Assembly: GCA_942493345.1 (NCBI GenBank)
Contig: OW818695.1
Span: 1,736,001 to 1,800,000, forward strand
DNA: 64,000 nt
Reading direction: 5' to 3'
Origin: GWE2-42-39 sp942493345
GTDB taxonomy: Bacteria > Bacteroidota > Bacteroidia > Bacteroidales > Prolixibacteraceae
Under the pieces are notes generated by a model, which saw nothing but the letters and a program-made list of their open reading frames with translations, was not told the origin of the DNA and ran no database searches. Each line of letters starts with the position of its first letter. Position 1 is the first letter of the stretch. Of the stretch, positions 42,177 to 51,631 are shown in pieces. The position numbers and the translations under genes were made by a program.

Positions 42177-44489
42177 TTAATTTCTATCTCTCGGGGGTCT
42201 GCGGTCGCCTCCATAGTCGCGACGATCGCCACCACCACGGTTATCCCGGCGGTCACCACCACGATCACCATCTCTGCGTGGACGGTCGCCTCCGCGATCT
42301 CCGCCACGGTCGCCATCTCTGCGGGGAGGACGGTCGCCTGCCGGTCTGTCAACATAACCTTCAGGTTTTGGCAATAATACTTTTCTCGAAAGTTTCAGTT
42401 TGCCGTCGCGTTCGAGCTCAATCAGTTTCACTTCCACTTCTTCGCCTTCGCGCAAAACGTCTTCAACATTCATGATGCGTTCCCAGCTAACTTCTGAAAT
42501 ATGAAGCAATCCTTCTTTTCCCGGCATAATTTCAACAAAGGCGCCAAACGATGTAATCGATTTAACTTTTCCCTTGTAGATCTCGCCTTTTTCAGGAACA
42601 GCGATAATTTTTTTCAGACGGGCAATTGCATCGTCCAGGGCTTCTTTGTTCGGGCCAGCAACCTGTACCATTCCGTATCCGTCGATTTCTTCAATAACAA
42701 TAACCGTGTTGGTTTCTTCCTGAAGTTTCTGGATATTTTTTCCGCCCGGGCCAATAATTGGTCCAATCATGTCTTTCGGTACCTGGATAGTTTCGATGCG
42801 CGGCACATTCGGTTTGAAATCAGGACGAGGTTCGGCAATCACTTCAAGGATTTTGCCCAGGATGTGCATGCGGCCTTCTTTGGCCTGGTGCAGCGCTTTT
42901 GAAAGCACTTCGTATGACAATCCGTCCACTTTGATGTCCATCTGGGTAGCGGTAATTCCTTTTTCGGTACCGGTTACTTTGAAGTCCATATCTCCGAGGT
43001 GGTCTTCGTCGCCGAGAATATCGGAAAGAACGGCGAATTTATCTGAATCTTTGTCTGTAATCAAACCCATGGCAATACCCGAAACAGGGCGTTTCATTTT
43101 TAACCCGCTATCGAGCATACACATGGTTCCGGCACAAACCGTGGCCATTGATGACGACCCGTTCGATTCCAGAATGTCGGAAACAATGCGTACCACATAC
43201 GGAAAATCTTCAGGAATCATGCGTTTGAGGGCACGCAGTGCGAGGTTCCCGTGTCCGATTTCGCGGCGTCCCAAGCCGCGTGGAACTTTGGCTTCACCCA
43301 CGCAGAAAGGCGGGAAATTATAATGAAGCATGAATTTTTCAGTTCCCTGAACGGTAACACCGTCAATCATTTTCTCGTTGAGCTTGCTGCCCAGTGTGAT
43401 TGACGACAACGACTGTGTTTCGCCCCGGGTGAAAATAGCCGATCCGTGCGATCCCGGCAAATAATTAACTTCACCCCAGATCGGACGGATTTGAGTGGTT
43501 GTACGGCCATCCAGACGGATTCCGTCATCCAAAATCATGCGGCGCATTGCTTCTTTTTCCACATCGTGAAAATAGCGTTTGATCAACATTTCTTTTTGTG
43601 TCATGTTGATTTCTTCGTTTCCTGCATTTTCAGACTTATAGGCTTCGATGAATTCATTGCGGATAGCCTCGAATGACGACATGCGTAGTTGTTTATCTTT
43701 AATCTGCGCCTTGGCAGTTTCGTAGCATTTTGCGTAGGTTGCTTCTTTGACTGCAACTTTCAGGTCGGCATCGTTTACTTCGTGGCAGTATTCGCGTTTT
43801 ACAGCGCCTACTTCGGCAGCCAGTTCTTCCTGTGCCTTGCAATGCACACGGATGGCTTCGTGGGCCACTTTAATGGCTTCGAGCATATCTTCTTCCGACA
43901 CTTCGTCCATTTCGCCTTCCACCATCATGATGTTGTCGTGCGATGCAGCCACCATGATATCAATGTCGCATTTTTTTAACTGTACAGCGCTTGGGTTGAT
44001 AAGGAATTTGCCATTGAGACGAGCAACACGCACTTCAGAAATCGGGGTTACAAAAGGCACATCCGACACAGCGATAGCTGCCGAGGCGGCCAACCCGGCC
44101 AGCGAATCGGGCATCACATCCGGATCAACGGAAATCAGGGAAATCATCACCGCTGTTTCAGCATGATAATCTTCAGGAAATAACGGACGGATAGCGCGGT
44201 CAACCAGACGGGCTACCAAAATCTCATCGTCCGACGGACGGGATTCCCTTTTCAGGAAACCACCCGGGAAACGGCCTGCTGCCGAGAATTTCTCGCGGTA
44301 GTCAACCGAAACCGGCATAAAATCAACATTTTCGTTTGCTTCTCTGGCCGAAACGACTGTGGCCAGTAACATCGTGTCCCCCATACGTACAACAACTGAA
44401 CCATCGGCCTGTTTGGCCAGACGACCGGTTTCAATTGAAATCGCACGGCCATCGCCAAGGTCAATTGTCTTGATAATAGCTTGACTCAT
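42177..44489 (-). CDS. pnp: Polyribonucleotide nucleotidyltransferase (PNPase) with RGG-like tail
   Basis: 3'-5' phosphorolytic exoribonuclease of the RNA degradosome. The 770-residue protein has two RNase PH domains (about 10-145 and 325-460), the KH domain with IIGPGGKNI near 575-583 and an S1 domain (GEIYKGKVKSITSFGAFVE near 625-645, LLHISEVSWERI). After about residue 713 it ends in a tail built from repeated RDGDRGGDR and RRD/GGDRR units, an arginine-glycine-rich segment likely to bind RNA. It follows rpsO, with a hairpin between. The long open frame on the other strand over the tail is a by-product of the repeat. Confidence 0.97.
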   Translation of the reverse strand: MSQAIIKTIDLGDGRAISIETGRLAKQADGSVVVRMGDTMLLATVVSAREANENVDFMPVSVDYREKFSAAGRFPGGFLKRESRPSDDEILVARLVDRAIRPLFPEDYHAETAVMISLISVDPDVMPDSLAGLAASAAIAVSDVPFVTPISEVRVARLNGKFLINPSAVQLKKCDIDIMVAASHDNIMMVEGEMDEVSEEDMLEAIKVAHEAIRVHCKAQEELAAEVGAVKREYCHEVNDADLKVAVKEATYAKCYETAKAQIKDKQLRMSSFEAIRNEFIEAYKSENAGNEEINMTQKEMLIKRYFHDVEKEAMRRMILDDGIRLDGRTTTQIRPIWGEVNYLPGSHGSAIFTRGETQSLSSITLGSKLNEKMIDGVTVQGTEKFMLHYNFPPFCVGEAKVPRGLGRREIGHGNLALRALKRMIPEDFPYVVRIVSDILESNGSSSMATVCAGTMCMLDSGLKMKRPVSGIAMGLITDKDSDKFAVLSDILGDEDHLGDMDFKVTGTEKGITATQMDIKVDGLSYEVLSKALHQAKEGRMHILGKILEVIAEPRPDFKPNVPRIETIQVPKDMIGPIIGPGGKNIQKLQEETNTVIVIEEIDGYGMVQVAGPNKEALDDAIARLKKIIAVPEKGEIYKGKVKSITSFGAFVEIMPGKEGLLHISEVSWERIMNVEDVLREGEEVEVKLIELERDGKLKLSRKVLLPKPEGYVDRPAGDRPPRRDGDRGGDRGGDRPRRDGDRGGDRRDNRGGGDRRDYGGDRRPPRDRN

Positions 44490-44607
44490 AATTCTTTTTT
44501 GATAATTAATTTAACAAATGTCTAATCTCGTGGTGGGGATTTTTTCTGACATCAAATACGACAAAACCAGGTTTAAAAATTCCTGAACTGTCCGGTTCTT
44601 TTCCAAA

Positions 44608-44642
44608 AATAAGAAAAGGCAATAAATATATTGCCCTTTCTT
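44608..44642 (-). terminator. Hairpin between rpsO and pnp
   Basis: On the minus strand, arms AAAGGGCAATA / TATTGCCTTTT with a short loop, then TCTTATTTTT. It fits a terminator or attenuator after rpsO; pnp could be reached by read-through. The rpsO-pnp order is the classical one. Confidence 0.65.
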
Positions 44643-44651
44643 TCATATTTT

Positions 44652-44921
44652 TTACCGACGTAAACCTAATTGTTTAACTATTTCACGGTAACGTTCAATG
44701 TCTTTTTTCTTCAGGTAATCGAGCAGGCGGCGGCGTTTACCAACCAAGCTGATCAATGCGCGCTGGGTTCCGAAGTCTTTTTTATTTACTTTCAAATGTT
44801 CGGTAAGGTGAGCAATGCGGAACGAAAATAAGGCAATCTGACCTTCGGATGAACCGGTGTCTTTTGCATCTTTACCAAACTTTTCAAAAAACTCTGCTTT
44901 CTTTTCAGGAGTTAAATACAT
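44652..44921 (-). CDS. rpsO: 30S ribosomal protein S15
   Basis: Primary 16S rRNA-binding ribosomal protein. The 89-residue product matches the family in length and in motifs: DTGSSEGQIALFSFRIAHLTEHL (about 20-42, split here by motif) and the conserved GKRRRLLDYLKKKDIERYREI near 63-83, ending LGLRR. It precedes pnp on the same strand, as in most bacteria. Confidence 0.98.
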   Translation of the reverse strand: MYLTPEKKAEFFEKFGKDAKDTGSSEGQIALFSFRIAHLTEHLKVNKKDFGTQRALISLVGKRRRLLDYLKKKDIERYREIVKQLGLRR

Positions 44922-45010
44922 TTCTTTTTAATTTAAATTGTGGTACAATGTTTAAGCTGCAGCATCGCTTTCAATAACAACAGCTTAAAATTAATTTTTT
45001 AAAAGCCCGG

Positions 45011-45018
45011 CAAAAATA
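45011..45018 (-). promoter_or_regulatory. Candidate -7 box for rpsO (TATTTTTG)
   Basis: Exact TAnnTTTG on the minus strand, about 90 bp before the rpsO ATG, leaving a leader long enough for S15 autoregulation. No such RNA fold was verified. Confidence 0.38.
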
Positions 45019-45191
45019 AACAAAAAACTTTGAAATTCAAGAGGGTAGTGAAAAATTTATTTGGTTCCCATTCGCAGGTAGTTTCCCCATGCTGAAGAAC
45101 GGTCGATCGGGCAAATCGATCAGAATATGTAATTTATTCGGTTCTTTTGAAAGAACTACAATATTGGCAGATAATGCCATTTTCCCCTACT

Positions 45192-45872
45192 TCAGCTTTC
45201 CCTGCCTGAATGCCGGATCAACGCATCGGCAATTGACAGATCGAGCGGACGGGTAATTTTAATGTTTTCGAAATTTCCTTCCACCATATGGACTGGTTGA
45301 CCTGTTCGCTCTAGCACCGATGCATCGTCGGTAAACAGTTCGTCGTATTCCTGAAGGTATGCCTTTTTTATAACCGATACCCGAAATGTTTGCGGAGTTT
45401 GCACAATAAAATATTTCGAACGGTCTACCGCCTTACTATCTCCTGAGTTTGCTTTTCGCAGTGATTCGGTAACCGATACCACCGGAATGGCATTTGAATG
45501 TTCTGCGGCTCCGGCCAGACAATGTTCGAGCGTTTTCATGCTTGCCAGCGGACGTACTCCGTCGTGGATAAAAACAATCCCTTCCTCCGTAATGGCTTCC
45601 AGTCCATTTTTTACAGATTTAAAACGGTTTTCGCCACCGGCTACAATTTGATGCGGAATGACAAACCGGTGTTGTAAACACAGTTCTTTCCACTTTAATT
45701 TTTGATCTTCGGGAAGTACTACAATTATTTCCATCCGATCATCAAAATGGTAAAAAACACGGATGGTATGCATCAGTATGGGTTCGCCAAACAAATTGAG
45801 GAATTGCTTTGGCAGGGAATTTCCCATCCTGCTTCCCATGCCCCCCGCCACGATCAATGCAAACTTTTTCAT
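45192..45872 (-). CDS. ispD: 2-C-methyl-D-erythritol 4-phosphate cytidylyltransferase
   Basis: Third step of the MEP isoprenoid pathway: CTP plus methylerythritol phosphate to CDP-ME. The 226-residue protein begins MKKFALIVAGGMGSRMG, the nucleotide-binding loop (residues 8-17, with the conserved Arg15), and carries HDGVRPLAS near 105-113, VTESLRKAN (about 134-142), TPQTFR near 160 and TDDASVLE near 180. Start at 45872 is preferred over an upstream Met because of the fixed spacing to the GG loop. No ispF is adjacent. The MEP pathway fits the phylum. Confidence 0.96.
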   Translation of the reverse strand: MKKFALIVAGGMGSRMGNSLPKQFLNLFGEPILMHTIRVFYHFDDRMEIIVVLPEDQKLKWKELCLQHRFVIPHQIVAGGENRFKSVKNGLEAITEEGIVFIHDGVRPLASMKTLEHCLAGAAEHSNAIPVVSVTESLRKANSGDSKAVDRSKYFIVQTPQTFRVSVIKKAYLQEYDELFTDDASVLERTGQPVHMVEGNFENIKITRPLDLSIADALIRHSGRES

Positions 45873-45950
45873 TCTTGATTTGTTCTGAAACAAAAATAAC
45901 AAAATCTATCAAGGCAAAAGTAAAAAGTAAAAAGACAAAAGATTATATTG

Positions 45951-45958
45951 TATTTTTG
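45951..45958 (+). promoter_or_regulatory. Candidate -7 box for the DUF2461 gene (TATTTTTG)
   Basis: Exact TAnnTTTG match, 39 bp before the ATG at 45998, giving a leader of about 33 nt. Confidence 0.45.
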
Positions 45959-45997
45959 ACTTCAGGCCATTTATTAACGACACTAACTTTTATACAG

Positions 45998-46657
45998 ATG
46001 AAGGCAGTTATAGAATTCTTAGCTGAATTAAAGGAAAATAACAACAAGGAGTGGTTTGATAAGAACCGCGACCGTTACCATCAATGCCGTCAGAAAATGC
46101 TTTTCTTGACTGAATTTTTTAATGCCGAAATCCGTAAGTTTGATCCCGACATTTCGATCGTTGATCCGAAAGAGTGTCTTTTTCGTATTTTCAGGGATGT
46201 GCGTTTTTCGAATGACAAAACTCCTTACAAAATCAATATGGGTAGTTTTATCGCCAACGGTGGACGCAAAAGTATCTGGCCTGGTTATTACTTTCATTTG
46301 GAGCCGGGAGCCAGTTTTATCGGAGGTGGCTTGTATATGCCCGCTGCCGATGTGCTAAAAGCTGTTCGTATAGAAATTGGCGACAACGGAGATGAATTTC
46401 GCGAACTTCTGGCCCGTCCCAATTTTAAAAAGTTTTTTCCTGAATTGTATAACGATCAATTGAAGTCGGCTCCCAAAGGTTTTCCTGCCGACCATAAATA
46501 TATTGACCTGTTAAAATACAAATCGTTTTCAGTTGGCTCCAATTTAAGCGACCAACTGGTTTTGGGACCCGATTTCATACCCTATACGATTGAAGCTTTC
46601 GGGGAACTACACATGGTTACCAGCTACTTGGCTGAAGCAATTCATAAGTGGATGTAA
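45998..46657 (+). CDS. DUF2461 domain-containing protein
   Basis: Conserved cytoplasmic protein of unknown function. The 219-residue protein fits DUF2461 from end to end: NNNKEWFDKNRDRYHQ near 14-29, CLFRIFRDVRFSNDKTPYK near 60-78, YYFHLEPGASFIGGGLYMP near 97-115 and PKGFPADHKYIDLLKYKSF near 160-178. The long in-frame extension upstream is unrelated and is the antisense of ispD, so ATG 45998 is used. Divergent from ispD, with its own -7 box. Confidence 0.9.
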   Translation: MKAVIEFLAELKENNNKEWFDKNRDRYHQCRQKMLFLTEFFNAEIRKFDPDISIVDPKECLFRIFRDVRFSNDKTPYKINMGSFIANGGRKSIWPGYYFHLEPGASFIGGGLYMPAADVLKAVRIEIGDNGDEFRELLARPNFKKFFPELYNDQLKSAPKGFPADHKYIDLLKYKSFSVGSNLSDQLVLGPDFIPYTIEAFGELHMVTSYLAEAIHKWM

Positions 46658-46837
46658 AATAGAACACCAAAAAACACAAAAAAAGGGGGGTTCACCCCGA
46701 TTCGGATACATTTCATCAGAAAAACAGAGGGTTTCATATATTTTATTGATTTTGCAGGTTACCAATGTGGTCAAAAAAGTATAAAGTTTGAGTTATAATT
46801 ATAGAGTTTCTTCCCATCCACTTTTTTATAACGATTT

Positions 46838-46868
46838 AAAGGCCGGAATTCCCATCCGGCCTTTTTTT
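46838..46868 (+). terminator. Terminator, plus strand
   Basis: Stem AAAGGCCGG / CCGGCCTTT around AATTCCCAT, then seven T. It is 181 bp past the DUF2461 stop. Confidence 0.85.
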
Positions 46869-46928
46869 ATAAACAAAAGATAATCAGAATTTTTGCTCCG
46901 TAGATTTGATTGTCGCTCAATTTATAAA

Positions 46929-46968
46929 CAAGAAATGGCGGAAAGAACAACTCTTCCGCCATTTCTTG
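46929..46968 (-). terminator. Terminator of the efflux operon
   Basis: Perfect 15-bp arms CAAGAAATGGCGGAA / TTCCGCCATTTCTTG with a 10-nt loop, 18 bp past the RND stop on the minus strand. The T-tract is weak. Confidence 0.75.
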
Positions 46969-46985
46969 TTGAAGACAAAATCCTA

Positions 46986-49900
46986 TTATTTTTTTAATTC
47001 GTTAATTCGTTTCAGGTTTTTACGTTTTGCCATTTTTAAGCGGATGACATAATCCATTTCGTACAAAGCTGGAACGAACATCAGGGTCAGTAAAGTGGCA
47101 AAGCTCAATCCAAAAATGACCGCCCATGCCAGAGGTCCCCAGAAAGCGACATTATCGCCGCCAAAATAAATGTGTGGGTTCAGTTCGGTGAAGAGAGTTA
47201 CGAAATTAATATTCATTCCCACGGCCAGTGGCACCAACCCGAGCATGGTTGCAGTTGCGGTGAGGATTACCGGCGTAATACGGGTCTTACCTCCTTCAAT
47301 GATTGCCCGGCGCGTTGGTATCCCTTCTTTTTTCTTGGAATCAATAAATTCAACAATCAGGATTCCATTTCGGACCACGATACCACCCAGCGCTACAATT
47401 CCCAAACCAGTCATCATGATGACGATATCCATGTGGAAAATGCTTATTCCAAGCAATACCCCGATAATACTGAAAATCACTTCGCTAAGAATAATCAGAG
47501 ACTTGCTGACGGAGCCAAATTGCGTGATCAGGATAAAGAAAATTACGCCGATGGCAATGATCATTGCTTTTAGAAGGAAAGCCACGGTTTCAGCTTGGTC
47601 TTCCTGTTCCCCGGTCAGGCGAATGTTGGTTCCTTCGTGAACCTTGAACTTCTTCGCTTCGCGATTAATAACCGGAACAATCTCGTTGGCCGAGTAACCC
47701 GACAGTACGTTGGAGTAAACGGTGATCACACGTTTTTGGTCAAGCCGTTTGATCCCGGCATACGAAGACGTATAATTGATTGTAGCCACCGTTGACAACG
47801 GGATACTCCGCAGCATTCCGGTATTCATGTCGCGATAGGTGATCTGAAGATCGACCAGCGCATTGATATTGTCACGGGTTATTTTCTGGTACCGGAGCAT
47901 AATGGGATATTCGTCTTCGTCCTGCTTGAATTTCGATATTTCTTTTCCATACAGGGCTGTCCGTATTTCCATTCCGATTTGTCCGGTTGAAATGCCCAGT
48001 CGCTGTGCACGTTCGCGATCAATTTGAACAATAATTTCCGGAGAATTCATCTCAAAATCGGTTTTTAATTCTTCTACTCCCGGAATATCCAGGGAATCAA
48101 TATAGTCGCGGAACGTGTATGCGTCCGCTATCAGGTTGTCCAGATTTTCGCTGGTTATTTCAATGTTGATTGGTTTCCCGGTTGGCGGGCCGTTCTGTTC
48201 TTTGTCGACTGTAATTTCGGCGCCGGCAATGTTCGTCACTTCTTTGCGGATCATTTCCAGGTATTGGGTCGTTGATATGCCTGTTGTGCGGAATTTATGT
48301 TCCACAAAACTGATCGAGACTTTTCCTTTATTGAAAGGAGTCCCGGTAGAAGCAAACCCTTCTTCCTCAGCCCCGATGGTCACGTTCGAAATAATGGACT
48401 CGACATCCGGATTGTTTCTGCCAATAGCTTTGTAAACGCGTTCTTCTGCAATTCGGGTAATGCTGTCGGTTACATTCTGATGAGTTCCTCCCGGCATTTT
48501 TATGTACACAAAAATGTTATTGGGGTCGCTGTTCGGGAAAAATAAAACGGTTGGTTTTGTAATTCCGGTCAAAAATATTGTAAAGAAAAATAATCCGATC
48601 ATTCCGACTAAAATCCATACCGGGCGTGCTCCTTGCAACACTTTACGTAACTGTCTTTCGTAAAATGCAATAACTGCCGGCCATGTTTTTCCCTGAAAGG
48701 TTATTATCAATCGTCGCAGGACGAAATGGAACAGAAGAATCAGCGATATAACAATCATCAGGATGTTGGCTATTGCAAAAGCCTGTTTATTGTCGCCCAG
48801 AAAATACGACAAGTACATGATTATCGCCAATGCAATCATAATGAATACCGAATTCTTTTGTTTCCGCCAGTTGCTTCCGGTCTGGAATTCCTGATCGTAT
48901 TCATGTTTCATAAACGAGACGGCAAATACCGGGTTAAACACGTATGCCACGAACAACGATGCAAACAGCGTAATAATAAGTGTTACCGGCAAATAGTGCA
49001 TAAATTGCCCAACAATACCCGGCCAGAAAGCCAACGGAAAGAACGGTGCAAGCGTGGTAAGTGTTCCCGATAAAATAGGAAGGAACACTTCTCCGGCAGC
49101 TTTTTTGGCAGCAATATTGATGTCGGGGTTAAAACGGTGCAACCGGTGGGTATTTTCGATTACCACAATGGCATCGTCGACCACAATTCCCAGAGCAAAG
49201 ATAAAAGCGAACATCACGATCATGTTCATGGTAAAACCCATTCCCGGCAAAATCATGTAAGCCACAAACATGGAAAGCGGCACCGACAAGCCTACAAAGA
49301 AGGCATTGGTGAACCCCATAAAGAACATCAGCACAATGGTCACCAGGATAAACCCGATGATAATGGTGTTGTTCAGTTCTTCCAGCGTATTGCGGGTAAA
49401 ACGGCTTTGATCGCCGGTTAACGTTACTTCCATGTCTTTCGGGTAATCGTGTTCTTTTAGTTCGTCCACAATTTCCTTAATTTGGTCGGAAGCGTCGAGC
49501 AGGTTGGCTCCGCTCTTTTTGATCACGTTCAGGGTAATTACATTTTTACCGTCTAGGCGGGCAAAACTTTCCTGTTCTTCAAAACTGTCGTTCACCTGAG
49601 CAATATCGCTGAGTTTTATCAATGCCCCGCTCGACGATTGCACGACAATATTCCGGATTGTTTCCACATCCTGGAATTGCCCTTTGATGCGCACGGTGTT
49701 ACGGGTTCCGTTACTGCTCAGGGAACCTCCGGAGATGGTCATGTTTTCGTATGCGACAGCCCGTTCAATATCGCCGAAGGTAACTTTGGCCGCCTGCATC
49801 TTGAAGATATCGGCATCAATTTGGATTTCACGATCGAGAGCCCCGACAATATCAACACGAGTAATTTCTTTTACTCCTTCGATTTTATCCTGGGCAATTT

Positions 49901-50399
49901 CGGCATAATCTTTCAGCTTGTCCAGGTTGTAATTTCCTGAAATATTGATATACATCACCGGCATTTCAGAAAGGTTGATATCCATGATGTCGGGATCGGA
50001 AGGCAAATCGTTCGGCAAATCGCTTTTCGATTTGTCAACAGCATCGCGGACTCGCTGTTTAGCCGTTTCGATCGATAAATCAGGATCAAACTCAACAATG
50101 ATGGATGAAAAATCGGGAACCGAATTACTGGTTATGTCTTTTACGTCGGAGATTGATTTGAGCTGTTTCTCGATTGGCCGGGTGACCAGGTTCTCCATAT
50201 CTTCGGGTGAAGTTCCCGGATAGACTGTATTGACAACGATATATGGAATGACAACCTGGGGAAATGTTTCCTTCGGTATAAAATAATAATTCATCATTCC
50301 GAGGATCGATATCAGGATGGCAAGCACATAAATACTTGTCCGGTTATCGATGGCCCAGCTCGTTGCAAAAAATTCTTTAAACTTATTTTCTTTCGACAT
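46986..50399 (-). CDS. RND efflux permease (HAE1/AcrB family)
   Basis: Inner-membrane proton-driven pump that exports hydrophobic drugs through a tripartite channel. The 1137-residue protein has the RND repeat: TM1 near 22-40, a first porter domain, TM2-6 with FALGIVVDDAIVVIENTHR near 400-418 (the two Asp of the proton relay), a second porter domain, and TM8-12 including GLGIVALGGIVVRNGIL. Between TM6 and TM7 there are two extra hydrophobic stretches (about 510-530 and 540-560), which classical AcrB lacks. The last gene of the tetR-tolC-adaptor-pump operon (19 bp gap to the adaptor). Drug spectrum not readable. Confidence 0.95.
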   Translation of the reverse strand: MSKENKFKEFFATSWAIDNRTSIYVLAILISILGMMNYYFIPKETFPQVVIPYIVVNTVYPGTSPEDMENLVTRPIEKQLKSISDVKDITSNSVPDFSSIIVEFDPDLSIETAKQRVRDAVDKSKSDLPNDLPSDPDIMDINLSEMPVMYINISGNYNLDKLKDYAEIAQDKIEGVKEITRVDIVGALDREIQIDADIFKMQAAKVTFGDIERAVAYENMTISGGSLSSNGTRNTVRIKGQFQDVETIRNIVVQSSSGALIKLSDIAQVNDSFEEQESFARLDGKNVITLNVIKKSGANLLDASDQIKEIVDELKEHDYPKDMEVTLTGDQSRFTRNTLEELNNTIIIGFILVTIVLMFFMGFTNAFFVGLSVPLSMFVAYMILPGMGFTMNMIVMFAFIFALGIVVDDAIVVIENTHRLHRFNPDINIAAKKAAGEVFLPILSGTLTTLAPFFPLAFWPGIVGQFMHYLPVTLIITLFASLFVAYVFNPVFAVSFMKHEYDQEFQTGSNWRKQKNSVFIMIALAIIMYLSYFLGDNKQAFAIANILMIVISLILLFHFVLRRLIITFQGKTWPAVIAFYERQLRKVLQGARPVWILVGMIGLFFFTIFLTGITKPTVLFFPNSDPNNIFVYIKMPGGTHQNVTDSITRIAEERVYKAIGRNNPDVESIISNVTIGAEEEGFASTGTPFNKGKVSISFVEHKFRTTGISTTQYLEMIRKEVTNIAGAEITVDKEQNGPPTGKPINIEITSENLDNLIADAYTFRDYIDSLDIPGVEELKTDFEMNSPEIIVQIDRERAQRLGISTGQIGMEIRTALYGKEISKFKQDEDEYPIMLRYQKITRDNINALVDLQITYRDMNTGMLRSIPLSTVATINYTSSYAGIKRLDQKRVITVYSNVLSGYSANEIVPVINREAKKFKVHEGTNIRLTGEQEDQAETVAFLLKAMIIAIGVIFFILITQFGSVSKSLIILSEVIFSIIGVLLGISIFHMDIVIMMTGLGIVALGGIVVRNGILIVEFIDSKKKEGIPTRRAIIEGGKTRITPVILTATATMLGLVPLAVGMNINFVTLFTELNPHIYFGGDNVAFWGPLAWAVIFGLSFATLLTLMFVPALYEMDYVIRLKMAKRKNLKRINELKK

Positions 50400-50418
50400 G
50401 ACAGGTCTGTTTGATGAT

Positions 50419-51537
50419 TTAGAAAGTAATTTTTTCTCCCTCTTTCAGGTTCTGGAACCCTGATGTAATAATCTGGTCGCCAACAGCCAGTCCTTCCAGT
50501 ACTTCAGTGGTACCGTTGTAATCTAAGCCGGTTTTAACAATACGACGTTCGGCAACCCAGTCGGTTCCGTTTTGTTTGGCTACGAAAATAGATTTTCCGT
50601 CCTGTCCGCTTTGCACATTGTTGGCCGGGAGACAGAATGCTTTTTCGTTTGTATAATCAAGGATTTTGATGTAGGCGATCATGTTGGCGCGCAGTTCAAT
50701 ATCTTTGGGCGAAACCTTACATTCTACCTTGAATGTACGGTTGGTCGGATCAATAAAACGGCTGGTAAAATTCAGTTTTGTATCCAGTTCTTTGCCCAAA
50801 TCGGGGAAACTGATAATTGCAGGGTTCCCGTTTTTAATACTTGCTGCGTAGTTTTCCGAAACATCGGCTGATATTTTGGCTACGTTCATATTGATAACCC
50901 GAATTGTGGAAGTTGGCATTCCCGGGGAAGCCATCTGACCAACACGCAATGGGTTGCTTTCAACGGTTCCGCTGATCGGGGAGATCACTTTGGCCAGGTT
51001 TAACTGCTCGTTGATAGTAGCAATGCGGCGTTCGAGCGATTCTTTACCCGATTTGGCCTGAAGGAACTGTACTTCGCTGCCAATCTTCTTTTCCCACAGG
51101 GCGGCCTGTTTTTCGTAAATACTATTTGCCAGGGCAAGTTGGGTATTCACTTCTTCGAGCGATTGCTTTATAACCTGTGCATCCAACTCGGCCATTACCT
51201 GGCCTTTTTTTACGAAACTTCCTTCTTTCACATAAACAGCCGTTACAATACCTGCCATTTGCGGACTAACAGCAATGTTCTGATCGCCGTCAACCGTTCC
51301 CTGAACCTGTATGTAATGATTAAACACGCACTCAGTAGCGGCGGTAACTTTTACAGGAATGGCTTTTTCAACGGCAGCTTTTCCGCCGGGGTTCACTTCC
51401 GCTTCGAGTTGAGAAATGCGGGTTTCCAATTGTTCCCGTTGGGCTTTCAGCTTTTCGAGTTCAGCTTTTTTGTCGGTGTTCTGACTGCACGAAGCGAGGA
51501 TGGCTACAAGGAGAAGTAAGTAAATATTTGTTTTCAT
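50419..51537 (-). CDS. RND periplasmic adaptor (membrane fusion protein)
   Basis: Links pump and outer-membrane channel. The 372-residue lipoprotein has a signal ending at Cys17 (LASC), then a coiled-coil segment at about 22-50 (KAELEKLKAQREQLETRI). The barrel-sandwich/lipoyl half with GIVTAVYVKEGSFVKKGQVM near 95-115 follows, then the alpha-hairpin around 120-170, the second lipoyl half (ISPISGTVESNPLRVGQM) and the beta-barrel and membrane-proximal domains. Matches AcrA/HlyD-type adaptors. Same operon as the TolC-like and RND genes. Confidence 0.93.
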   Translation of the reverse strand: MKTNIYLLLLVAILASCSQNTDKKAELEKLKAQREQLETRISQLEAEVNPGGKAAVEKAIPVKVTAATECVFNHYIQVQGTVDGDQNIAVSPQMAGIVTAVYVKEGSFVKKGQVMAELDAQVIKQSLEEVNTQLALANSIYEKQAALWEKKIGSEVQFLQAKSGKESLERRIATINEQLNLAKVISPISGTVESNPLRVGQMASPGMPTSTIRVINMNVAKISADVSENYAASIKNGNPAIISFPDLGKELDTKLNFTSRFIDPTNRTFKVECKVSPKDIELRANMIAYIKILDYTNEKAFCLPANNVQSGQDGKSIFVAKQNGTDWVAERRIVKTGLDYNGTTEVLEGLAVGDQIITSGFQNLKEGEKITF

Positions 51538-51631
51538 GTGTTTATTATTTCAATTTATTTTCAATTTGTTGTCTGTGCTTTTTACCTCAATACCCATTAC
51601 ACGGGATTTGTGGATGGCTTGCACGGTTTTA

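Larger units (their letters stand above)
46658..46985. other. Convergent intergenic region with two terminators
   Basis: A 328-bp spacer between the DUF2461 gene and the efflux operon. The first 180 bp are AT-rich and hold no gene; a small GGGG/CCCC stem lies near 46687. Two strong hairpins occupy the right half and are listed separately. Confidence 0.5.

Noticed and set aside
42170..42475. Long plus-strand open frame opposite the pnp 3' end
   Set aside because: It is the antisense of the repetitive RGG tail; repeats keep the opposite frame open. Its His/Asp-rich translation matches no family.
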